64,000 nucleotides of DNA. Source: Allodiplogaster sudhausi. Lineage: Eukaryota; Nematoda; Chromadorea; Rhabditida; Diplogasteridae. The translations under genes and the position numbers were made by a program. Below the pieces are notes generated by a model. It was given only the letters and a program-made list of their open reading frames with translations. It had not been told where the DNA came from and did not search any database. The stretch spans positions 3,867,501-3,931,500 of the forward strand of contig CALZFC010000001.1 in NCBI GenBank assembly GCA_945643635.1, written 5' to 3'. This document shows, in pieces, positions 1-10,538 of the stretch. Each line of letters opens with the position of its first letter. Position 1 is the stretch's first letter.

Positions 1-656
1 AGCAAGTTGAATTTGACCACGAAACAGACAAGAAAACATACGGAAACTCCGCCGACTTCAAGGAACTGCAAAATGAAAAGGAGCAATGTTGCCCGCACCG
101 AATTTTGTTTCTGGGCATTCGTATATCACGGAACCTCAATTTAACGGTCACTGCGGATAATTCATTAACTTTGTAAGAGTTAAGATCTTTTTGCTGACGT
201 ATTCAGTTGAGCATTCCTATCTTATTTCATATTTTGAATTCGTTTTAATGGAAAATCGGCACTGGAGATATCTTAAATATTATAGAGAAACAATGGGACA
301 AGGCTTAGGACCTCGGTTGTTACCTCAATATTCGTTGTTAGCCTTGCTGCAGTCGTAGTCAGAAAATGTGCGCAATAAGACGTGTCGTCGTATTTCGGTT
401 TGCCGGTTTTCTTGTTTGTTTATTTGTTTGTTCTCCGATTTAGCCATAACTTTGTTTGAAAATATAATATAGATATTATTTAATTATTATATTTAGAGCG
501 AAGCAAAAAAGCATAAGACAGAGGATATTGTTGTTCGCCGTCAATCTACGGGGCTCGGGCAGGGCCTCCTCTGTTACCGTGTTTTCTCCCCGTTCCCTCA
601 TCCCGCTCTCTTCGCTCTCTCTCTCTCTCTCTCTCTTTCTCTTCGCCCTCTCTCCG
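1..656. other. left-edge spacer and ARFRP1 upstream region
   Basis: No coding exon is recognised here. The segment is AT-rich. A (CT)n run at about 610-640 lies directly in front of the ARFRP1 start codon, so it would be in the 5' UTR or core promoter of that gene. No TATA box or trans-splice acceptor could be assigned with confidence. Confidence 0.5.
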
Positions 657-2760
657 ATGTACACGCTGTCTGTCGGACTTTGGGAGCAGTTCTTCGCGAA
701 GAAGGACTACTACGTCGTGATTGTCGGCTTGGACAATGCCGGCAAGACTGTGAGTCAAAACCTGTGCTTTTTTTAAAGCCCCCAAAAATGTTTAAGGCTA
801 CAAACAACCTGACGTTTGTCTAATTAGGTTGCACTTCCTTCTCCAGTCTAATTATGCTCATTATGAAGTATCTTGCACTTTTTTGTTGCCACTTCTTTTT
901 AAGTTTCCTCGTTATTTATGTTGCAATCTTATCTTTACTCATGTAATCTTGCTCATGTTTTCCCAAACAAAACTGTTCGAAAGTGACATAAATATATTCT
1001 TTTTTCAGACCTTTCTCGAGCAGATCAAGTCCAAGTTTGTGCGCAATTATCCGATGCTAAATCCGGCCAAGATAACGAGCACCGTCGGTCTCAATAGTTA
1101 GCTGTGTTCTTTTTATTTTTTCTTTTATATGATTAATTTATTTATTTCAATATTTATAAAATATGCAAATATTGCGTATTGCCTCTATTAAAGCGTGAAG
1201 ATTTACTTGTGTTTATGAAAATTTCGTCATATGTCTAAATGCAAATTAATTCCTTGCTTTCGTTTGTATTTATGTAATATTAATATAATATATTGAATTA
1301 AAAAAAGTCCTTTTCAATCTATGTTTAATCTATATTTATTTTTCAATCTATATTCGATCATTTCACTCAGTCGGCAAGGTCGAAGTTGGTCAGGCGCGCC
1401 TCAACTTCTGGGACGTCGGCGGGCAGGAGGAGCTGCGTTGTCTCTGGAGCAACTACCTCGACGAAGCGTCGGCGATCATCTACGTCGTCGATGGGTCCCG
1501 TGCGGATCTTCTGCCTACCGTAGTCCAGTCATTCGGTTAGTACTGTCAAGAATGAGCATAAAGTTACTGTTGGTGTTCCGGGTATTCCGCGGCAATTTAA
1601 ACCCAAAATGTTCATATGGTGGGATTTAGGCGTGACCAACGTTTATGTTTGTTTTTCTTCTATCTCTTTTATACTATCCTTACTGGCTGCCCTATTTTTT
1701 GTTGCCCGGATCCTTGACTAAGGCTTCCAAATTATATGCGATACGAGGAGTACCATATCACTCCGACGTGTAGATATTATGTAGATACTGTCAAAGTCTG
1801 CGATAGTGAAATTTATTTATTTCATCACCCGAAAGCCTTTTGTATACATTCTTTTACAAGCCACGACGCATCAGACACCTCGATTTTTTTTAGATACAAG
1901 CGAGAGAAGAAAAGAAGATATAAAATGAGTGCTATTCTAGTTATAAAATTTGACGCTTCATTTCAGTCATAATGCCAAATGAATAAAAATGCACGAAGTA
2001 GGAACACGAAGTACAACTTTTCTTCCTACTTTTCAAAGTAGTTTTAATCTCAAGTAGAGAAGCTTCTTGACAAGCCTCTTAATTAGCCAATTCTTTGTAC
2101 TTTTGATGAAATATAATTATTTATTTCTTGGTAGTTAATAAAATATACTCTCATTTTTGAGGCTTGTCAAGAAACGCCGATATGTTATCATAGAATACGT
2201 ACTGGCTCAGTTGTTGTTGTTTCGATACACGAAAAATTCTTGGGGAAAAAGTAGAAAAATAAATCTATGACTCATTCTGAGCTGCCAAGCTGATTTTCAC
2301 CAATGTTACGCATCCCATAACTATTAAGTTCAAAACCATACTATTTTTCCAGGCGAAGTTATGAAGATCGACGGGGTCAAGGAGCTGCCCATGCTGGTTG
2401 CGGTCAATAAGAGCGAATTGGACACGGCAGTTTCGGCTAGTCAGGTTAGCAAAGGAAGAATACCGTAATCCCTTATTGTTAAGTCCCACAGCGAAAAATG
2501 GGCCATTATTGATAGTTTTCCTTGTAAATACCGTAATCCGAGGCGAAAGGTCAATACCGTAACTAACCATTTGGAGGTCCCAAAACGAAAAGATTGGATT
2601 ACTCTATTTTCCGGTCCGCGAGGCTCTGGACGGCTGCGAGGACGACCACCGTGCGGACCTGGCCGTCCTGCCCGTCTCGGCCCTCGAAGGCCTCAACGTT
2701 GATCGTTGTGTCCGGTGGATACTACGGTCGCTGGCTTCTAAGCCCATCTTTCTGGACTAG
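657..2760 (+). CDS. ARFRP1: ARFRP1, ADP-ribosylation factor-related small GTPase
   Basis: This is a Golgi/trans-Golgi small GTPase of the ARF/ARL family. Exons are 657-749, 1009-1096, 1371-1535, 2353-2444 and 2614-2760, about 194 residues against about 200 in the animal family. Exon 1 opens MYTLSVGLWEQFF and holds the P-loop GLDNAGKT. Exon 2 holds switch I (ITSTVGLN). Exon 3 holds the DVGGQEEL switch II. Exon 4 has VNKSELD, corresponding to the NKxD motif. Exon 5 has the SAL motif near the C-terminus and ends at TAG 2758-2760. There is no glycine at position 2, as is typical of ARFRP1, so N-myristoylation is not expected. All phases close. The last exon lacks a normal AG acceptor at 2612-2613 (it reads CG). 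Starting it at 2593 after AAAAG is canonical and in frame, but adds seven residues not expected from the family alignment. The start ATG was chosen because it matches the family N-terminus, although the frame stays open upstream through the CT repeat. Confidence 0.93.
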
Positions 2761-3479
2761 GCGATGCGCCCCAGAGTCTAGGATTCCCTGACTAGGCTAT
2801 TTCTATTTTTTTCTCTTTTTTTTTTTTAAATCATAACCCCCCCCCCCTACCTTGGCCTCTCAAATATGACTGCAATGAACCGGGAAATTGTGGCATTCAT
2901 GCTAGGATACGAGAGGTGAGAACCCAGTGAGAAAGCAAAAGAAGCAACTCCTTTTCTAACGGGTATAATTGGGGATCGTCTCTAGCACGTATTCTGCGGA
3001 ATATTCTTTCTTTCTACAACAAATCTCGCTTAAAAAAAGTGTTTTAGGATCAGCTTGGCAACTAAGCAAAAAAAAGATAGTCTTGCATTGTTATTGACTA
3101 GTGCACAATAGCAAAAAAAACATCGTCTAAGTCAGCGCAAGGTAAGAGATTTTTCTAACTAGATTTGTAAAAGCAAGCACACTAGAAAAGTAGCACTAAA
3201 AAATGTTGACAAAACAACTACTGCCTTTTTTCGTCTTCTTTCCTATTATGTTTGTTGTTATAATTCCGCAGAGATTATGCAATTATTTTAATGCTTGAGC
3301 ATATACATCATTAGATTCCACATGTGTGGACTGAAATGGGGATAAAAGATAGAGCGAGAGAGAGTGAGGGCGAGAGTAGAGGACTAGTGATTATGCCTTG
3401 TAGAGAGAACGAGAGAAAGAAAGAGAGAGTAGGGCGGGAGAAATGAAATGTTAGAAGAAAAAAGATAGGTAAGAAGAGA
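2761..3479. other. spacer between convergent ARFRP1 and Nudix genes
   Basis: This is the short interval between two genes that converge on it. It has a C-run at about 2838, scattered poly-A stretches and a purine-rich (GA)n block at about 3350-3470. No exon was found. It presumably contains both 3' UTRs. Confidence 0.6.
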
Positions 3480-4554
3480 CTACACGTTTAGCTTGTTTTC
3501 GATACGGGATAGCACGGACCGCAGGACGCGGACATGCGATGATTTTGCCTGAATTCCATAGAGAATTAATTAGTAGACTAACAACCTACAGTAGTCTAAT
3601 TGAAGCTATTATTTATTCAGTTATACATAGTTGTACATAAATGAATTCTTCTTGGTTGTGATTATATTACATAAGCCTCCGTTTCGTTTTGTGAATTTCG
3701 TATAAAGCGAATAAAAATGCGTTCCTTTGATCAGAATTGATGGAATAGGAGAGGCATAAGAAATTGGGGGGAAAACAAAAGTTTCGAAACTTTGGCAGCT
3801 TGCCAAAAAAAGTTCTACCTTCTCGAGTGCATCGTAGACAGACATCCAGTTGCGACGCCGTCCAATGCGCGCGTCCTCCCACTCGGGCAGCTCTTCGAGT
3901 TCGAGCATCAGGAATACGGTAGTGCGATGCTTGCGCTCGTCGTCCTGGCGGGAGAATTCAATATTTTAATAATAATCGCTGTGTGGGATGGCATGACCAA
4001 AAGTATAATTGACGAAAAAAAAAATTCAAATTCAAATTTCCCGCCGCCTGAACCTGGAAGATGCCGAGGCATTCGCCTGCGATCGCGCGTACACCCGCCT
4101 CCTCTTCGAGCTCACGGCGGGCTGCCTCGTGCGCAGCTTCGCCCTGGAATCATTTTTTTTTCCTTTTTTCTTTCTTTTTTTCTTCTTCTTCTAATACTTC
4201 TCTAAACTCTTATTACGTCTTATAATTAAATATAATAATTAATCATTTCTCTTCCATCAATATAAGATTGAATGTGTCCTTTAATCTTGATTACACAGGG
4301 TTTACTTTTCTCAAAACAAATTTTATCCATAATAACCTATAAAGCGAGCAAATTTTTTGTATAGAGGTTTTGATGCTTCTCAAATAGCTAGATAGCAACG
4401 GTACAAGAAAAAAATGCGCCCTACAGTAACCCAGCTCCTGATTCATACAGTTCCTCTCACTGTCTCCCACTCTCTCTCTCCCCCTCTCTCTCTCCTCTGT
4501 CTCTCCTCTCTCTCTCTCTCTCTCTCTCCCCTTTCTCTCTCTTTCTCTCCTCTT

Positions 4555-4606
<52 letters not shown>

Positions 4607-5406
4607 ACCTTCTCGACTCCTCCGCCCGGCACCACCCACTTCTCGCTGTCCTTGCCGCCGCTCACGAGCAGAACTTGCGTATGGACGCCGCTACCGCGAA
4701 GGCAGACGCCCGCAGCGCGGATACGGTATCTGCGAGAGCAGCGAATAAAAGCCACTACTGTCGAGGACCCAGAAAATTAGGATGGCGAAGGAGGTGGTAT
4801 TGGGCCGGGAAACTAGGGTGGGTGGGTTTGCTGTTTCTGCCTAAATGTTACTCAAAAAAACATGGTGGGATAGGGCTTCGGGTAGGCCCAAAATCAGGGT
4901 GGGTCTGTCTGTCAAATCGACAGTACCATTTACCCCTGACTGCGAGCAGGGAAAGAGAGAGAGAGAGAGAGAGATAGAGAGAGAGAGAGACGCACTCTAG
5001 GTACTGTAGTTCAGTACGATATAGGCAGGCCATTAATGTGCCTGTAGGTCGGGTGTGACTGGTAAACGATTTTAAGGGCAGAACTACACACGATGGCAAG
5101 TTCTCGTAGTAACTGCTCACAACCCCCCCCCCCCCCCTCCATTCAGTAGATTCCGTACTAATCTGCGCCATATGTCTACAGTATCCAACAAGTCGAAATA
5201 CTATATTAACCTCACTCAACAGCTCTTCAGTAGATCCCATGGTGACCACCTTCAATGGCTACTGTACTCTCATCTTCCACATAGATATACAGTATCCACT
5301 TTCTTGTCGGGACCCTCTTAATACCGTACCCTTCCGCATCGCGTTGCCGCTCGCCGTTGCGCGTCGACTTGTACGCGTCGCGGTCGGCGTCGCGGTCGCA
5401 GTTCAT
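3480..5406 (-). CDS. NUDT3: diphosphoinositol polyphosphate phosphohydrolase (NUDT3/4-type Nudix)
   Basis: This Nudix hydrolase is expected to remove beta-phosphates from diphosphoinositol polyphosphates and cleave diadenosine polyphosphates, probably in the cytosol. Exons in transcript order are 5406-5330, 4729-4609, 4143-4054, 3944-3819 and 3548-3480, all phase-consistent, giving 160 residues. The start ATG (5406-5404) begins MNCDRDADRD. Exon 2 carries VLLVSGGKDSEKWVVPGGG, and exons 2 and 3 together make a perfect Nudix box: G-x5-E-x7-RELEEEAGV. The exon 4 start (DDERKHRT) and the EWEDARIGRRRNW segment are diagnostic of the NUDT3/4 branch. The C-terminus is short (ENKLNV, TAG). A (CT)n tract of about 160 bp sits in intron 2 next to the exon 2 donor. 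A MITE lies immediately upstream of the exon 2 acceptor. An extra upstream exon may exist at 5692-5812. Confidence 0.92.
4443..4605. repeat. (CT)n microsatellite in Nudix intron 2
   Basis: This is a long imperfect CT/GA run. On the gene strand it is a GA tract starting right after the exon 2 donor (GTTAGAGAG). Long open frames over it are low-complexity artefacts. Confidence 0.95.
4737..4938. mobile_element. short MITE copy A (about 200 bp) abutting a splice acceptor
   Basis: About 200 bp closely resembles 39747-39937. Shared landmarks are GAATAAAAGCCACT near the left end, GTCGAGGACCCA, AAACTAGGGTGGGT, GGCCCAAAATCAGGGTGGGT and a right end near ACCCCTG. Flanking CTGCGAG occurs on both sides (4730-4736 and 4940-4946), consistent with a target-site duplication. 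It lies in Nudix intron 1. Its left flank and edge supply the pyrimidine-rich tract and CAG of the exon 2 acceptor on the minus strand. Confidence 0.8.
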
Positions 5407-5691
5407 GCGAAGGCCGCTGGGGCAACTAACAATAAGGAAAGAAATTTTTCTTTAATTAAAATGGTTATTAAAGAATTTGTTGAACAATTCTTTTAATTTC
5501 TCAAAGTAAAAAAAAAGTAAATGCTAGATTTAAATAATAAATAACACGTCAACGAAAGAGAATTATACAGCAAAGATATCTCAATGACACAGTAAATTAC
5601 CGACTTTTGAGGCAATTTTTTTCTGTAAAAAATTTAAAAATGAGACATGGACAGAGAGAGAAAGAGAGAGTGAGACGCTAAACTGACCAAC

Positions 5692-5812
5692 CTTTTCGAC
5701 GAAATAGTCGCCGTGATGGCGGGGAGACAGAGGAGGCGGAAAGGCGCTGTGCAGCGAGCCGCTGCTGGCAGCGCTATGCGTGCGAAGCCACCGATCTCTC
5801 CTCTTCGACGCA
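5692..5812 (-). other. possible upstream exon of the Nudix gene
   Basis: This is a GC-rich 121-bp block bounded by TAG|TGCG on the gene strand (5815-5813) and a GTTGG donor (5691-5690). Two frames are open. One reads RTHSAASSGSLHSAF and PPPLSPRHHGDYFVEK; the other is in phase with the Nudix start through a possible acceptor CCCCAG at 5420-5415. It could be 5' UTR, an alternative N-terminus or an isolated exon of something else. No family was recognised. Confidence 0.35.
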
Positions 5813-6290
5813 CTAAAAATGAAACGGAGGAAACGAGTATACGGTATCTCACTAATGCGCACTAAAAATCGGACCGACTTCACAGTGACATAGAGTGCCA
5901 CCGATTTCTTATAAGCTGTGCAAGAAAATGTGAGAATGAGAAAAATCAAAATTATTGCCTGATACTTGCTTTCCGGGTAAAAAACCGGTGTCGAGGCGAA
6001 ATATTTCAAGAAAAGATGTAAAAACAACAACTTTATTATACTTCACAGAATTGATTTTTAATCATTTTCGCTTGAACAAATAAATGCTCGAACAATCATT
6101 AACAAGAACGCAAACAAAACAGGTTCATAGAACAAATTATTCCTGCTATATTTTGCCTTTTAACAAGAACTTCTTCTAAAACAAAGAACAAACGAAAAGG
6201 CCATAATATGTCATCACCCGGAATAAAAAAAAAACACTAATTAGAGAAAACTCTTTATCATTAATTAAAATCATTAATTAAAAGCCTTAA

Positions 6291-7265
6291 TTAAAAGCCC
6301 AGCAACTTTTTGATAACAATCGTCAGAATTCCTACGAGAAGTGCGACAACAATGAATTGGCGCCTATCTTGCTCGTCTTTTCCCGTTTCCGTTTTCGTGT
6401 TCGATTGGGTCACGCGGAGGTGCGCCTTCTTGCCTGGCGTCACGGAGGAGGATACGGTAGCTGAGGAGGCGTTCTCAACTCCCACCGGTTCGCCAATCAT
6501 GTGAAACTTGCCGATTGACGTAATTCGAATTCGCGCCATCGTGCCGAGACCGAGCGAGCGAGGAACGAGTACCTGGAATTTACTTATACTTTTTATTCCT
6601 TACACATAAGACTCTCGCAATTTAAATGAAAAATTAAACTAAATAAATCAATGAATATTTCTGTTTCATATTCATTCTTGAATTTCAGAAGAATGAAAAC
6701 GACCGTATTCCTTCTAAATACTATTTTTTTAAGAAAAAGTCTTCAAAATTAACTATCCAAAAAAAAGATTAAAATTTTTATTTTATTTTAATAAAAACCT
6801 GTTCGTATGACTGCGTATGCCCGACCAAGTGCACGCCGTCCGAAGCTTCCTCGCAGATGAGCACTTCCTCCTCAAATTAAACTCCATTTTGAATTTCCCG
6901 CTAATTTAGCTTATTTAGACGATTTGGTACTTAATTATTAGTTACACAAATAAATAGACATAAATAAAATAAAAGTTGGCGGGAAATTCAAATTCAATTT
7001 TTTCCTCTCGCTTACCTCTGTCCCGATACGGTCTTGTGCGTAGCGAGAGTAGCTGCGGAACAGTGCGCTCATTTCTGCCGTTCGTCGCTTTGCCTCAGCA
7101 GCCGGAACTCTAAAAAAGAATTGGCTAAAAAAATATAATACAAGAGAAAAATACTGATAAGAGCAATGAAAAGAGAGAATGGGAGGAGGGAGAGAGGGAA
7201 GGAGAGAGAGAGAGGAAAAGAGAGAGAGAGTGTTTAAGAGATAGATATAAAGAGTGGAGGAAGAG

Positions 7266-7319
<54 letters not shown>

Positions 7320-9031
7320 GATCCGCATAGATGATAAACAGAGACTGAAAAAGATTGAGAATAGGAGACTGCAATCCATGGGAAGGAGATAATATATGAA
7401 ATGAAAAGTGAGCCACACAAACCTTGGCAAACTCGCGGCCGGCGTTCCTGTGCGTGGGTAGAACTGATTGATGAAGAGAGAGGGGAAGTGATATTTGCGT
7501 ACCTGTCAAAAGAAATACCAGTTCGTGTTAAATTTGTAATACTCAGAATACTACTTAAAACAATGAGAACGATAATCCTAAATTCAACTTACCATTAGAA
7601 TACACTGGAGGTTAGGGTTCGTTTAATTTTAACTGATGGTGTGGCGAATCAATAACTTGGATCGTTTAAAAAATTTCGATACAAATATATCCCAAACTAC
7701 GCCGCATGCGAACCACCGGGAGGTGATTATTTCGAAAACAATTTTTTTAAATCTATTTTTCAAAAATTCCATAGAAAATCGCAAATGCGACCTCCTCAGT
7801 TTTAAAATAGTTTAAAACTGAATAAAACGACATAAGAAAATTACTTATTGTAAAATCGCGAATGGTGTGGTTATGGAAAGAGGCTTCCCTTGTTAGGCCC
7901 TTCGCCATCCTGTTTCTGCTTTTTTCACTACTTCATCTCTCTCTCTCTCTCTCTGCTAGTTTCTTTCTCAATTTCTCTCTCTCTCTCTCTGCTAGTTTCT
8001 TTCTCAATTTTTTTCTCTTTCTCTGCTAGTTTCTTTCTCAATTTCTCTCTCTCTCTCTCTCTCTGTGTCTTACGCACCAGAGTTTAATGTGGTGAATAAA
8101 CAGTAAAAAAATGCACCAGCTGCATGCTCTCCTCAAAATCCGCGTCACTTTCCGTTGGATATGCACAGATCATGTCGGTCGCAATGTAGAGTCCAGGCAC
8201 TCTGCAACCAAACTGACAGCTTCTTTTTTTTGATGACAAAACTTAATTGAATCTGGGACATAAATGAAAAAAATGACGAGATAAATAAATAATATAAATA
8301 AAAAAATGACCACATCAGCGAATAAGAAGAGTTCAGGGCTAGTTCATTTAGTTGAAAACGGAAATACACAACAGAGCATATCAAGCTTTTCAACACAAAT
8401 ATTTCTTAAAAAGTACAACATGCAAACCACCGGCCTCCTTTTCCTCTTCTTTACCTTTCTGCTTCCTTTCACTCGAAGAATATCTCAAGCTATTCATAAT
8501 TTTTTTAAAGTATAAAAAACATATTGTTGTGTCATCCGTTTTTTTTTTAAATTAATATTTTTACATTATAATAATTTTGGCACATTACAAATCAGCAAAA
8601 AAACACGGCGGAAGAAATATGTATATAAATCTCTAAAACAGATATACTTTCTCTGAGAAAGCCGCCGTGATCAATAATCAATAAATTAATAATTATTCGA
8701 TTAATAATTAATTAATTAATAACCAAATTGATTAATAACCAATCAATTATTTATTTATTAATTAATAACCAACAAATTAAAAATCAATCAATTAATAATT
8801 ACTCAGTTAATAACTGGCCATTCTCACCTGGCCAGAAGATGATCGACGGCCCGACAAAAGTCGAATGACGTGTACTCGCGTTTCATGTGCTGCAGCACTG
8901 CATCGCTGCCAGACTGCACGGGCATGTGGAGGAAGCGATAGACGCGAGGGTCGAGGAGAACCTGAGAGAACGAGAGAGAGAGAGAGAGAGAAAGAGAGAG
9001 GGGAGAGAGAGAGAGAAGAGAGAGAGAGAGA

Positions 9032-9072
<41 letters not shown>

Positions 9073-10505
9073 GATAGAGAGAGAGGGAGTGAGAGAGGAG
9101 AGAGAGAGAGACGCACAGAGAGAGAGGAGAGAGAGAGAGAAAGAAAGAGAGAACGAGACAGAGAGAGATAGAAAGATAGAGAGGAGAAAGAGATAAATAG
9201 ATAGATAGAGAGAGAGAGAGAGAGGGAAAGAGATCAAACAAGGTTATTAGACAGAAAAAGTTCGGCTGACCTCTGCGATCTCGTCGAGATGGTCCATGAT
9301 GTAGGGTGGATTCGTCATACCGAGTCGCATGCGGCAGCCTTCCGGAATCACGGCGACCAGAGCGTTCAGCAGGTCAGGAATCACCTAGGATGGCAATTAA
9401 TTAAGTAATTAATTAGTTAATTAATTAGTTATTTTAATATTGAATTTCTTTTTTTTTTTAAATAATACAACACTTACTATAATCTGGCATTTTCGGACAT
9501 TATTGCTTAACATTGTTAAGGTCTTATTTATTTTGTGGAACCATCAAGAAGAGAATATCGCTTTGTGGTCCTCCACACAAATATATCTTAAACGATGCCG
9601 CATGCGAACCATCGGTAGGGAATTAATTAATTGTAACGATAAATTTAATCATCACAAGTATGGAAATGAAATTTAGACTTTAATAAATGAGTTAATAAAA
9701 TGAAAATCTTTTCTCTCTCAGTCCCCCTCTCACCCTTTTTCCCTCTCTCTTTCTCTCTCCCTGTCTCTCTCTCTCTCCAACCATATCAATGTCTCTGCCC
9801 CATGCGCCCAGATCCTCCGACGTCAGCCAGAGTTCTCTCACTCCATCATCGAAAGCTGCCTTCGCGCGGTCGACGAGTTCCTGGCAATGAGAATTTAATT
9901 TAAAAAATTGTTTAATATAATTAAAAAAATTACTTTACCTAATCCTTAAATTAATTATTTAAACAAAATATTCTCGCCAGAAATATATTGTTATTTGTAT
10001 TGCAACAAAATGTTCCCTATGCCAGTTTTAGTTTCTGCTTCAGAACTCATATATAGATCATTGCTGCTCATTTTTTAGGCCGTTAAAAGATGAATTATGA
10101 ATGCAGTGACTTGGCTGACAATTAGTAGGAGCGAACAAAAAAAAAGAAGCCTTTTTGGGGAAAAATATAAAATGCGCCGAGAAATATAAAATGTAGATTT
10201 TTTTGGAAAAAAAAGAAAAACAAAAAAAAACAATCGATAATAAAATCAAAATAGAATAAATAAAACCTCAAGCGAAATGCTTCTCAGATCTCCGCGTGCT
10301 GCTTTCGTCTTGCAATACGTGCAGCGATTGAGGCAGCCAGTCGAAATGGCCAAGATCTGCAAGAAAACGTAGTTCTTTTTTTTTGTACTTTTCATGCTTT
10401 AGAACTACAATTTCTAATACTGAAATAACGCTTTTTTATTCTTAAAAAAAATTTAAATAAAAAAAATGCAGAAGGAGGATTCGTCCTTTTCCTTCCCCGA
10501 CATCA

Positions 10506-10538
<33 letters not shown>

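Noticed and set aside
5692..5812. Resemblance of RTHSAASSGSLHSAF to a CRTC (CREB coactivator) motif
   Set aside because: Only a short Ser-rich match, no neighbouring CRTC exons, and no room for such a gene between CDKAL1 and Nudix.
8807..9241. Long [12 protein letters not shown] open frames here and at 4414-4977, 6938-7509, 13092-13499, 14069-14557, 23903-24660, 45422-45970, 46804-47414, 55278-55820
   Set aside because: They are translations of GA/CT microsatellites and lie in introns or spacers of well-supported genes.
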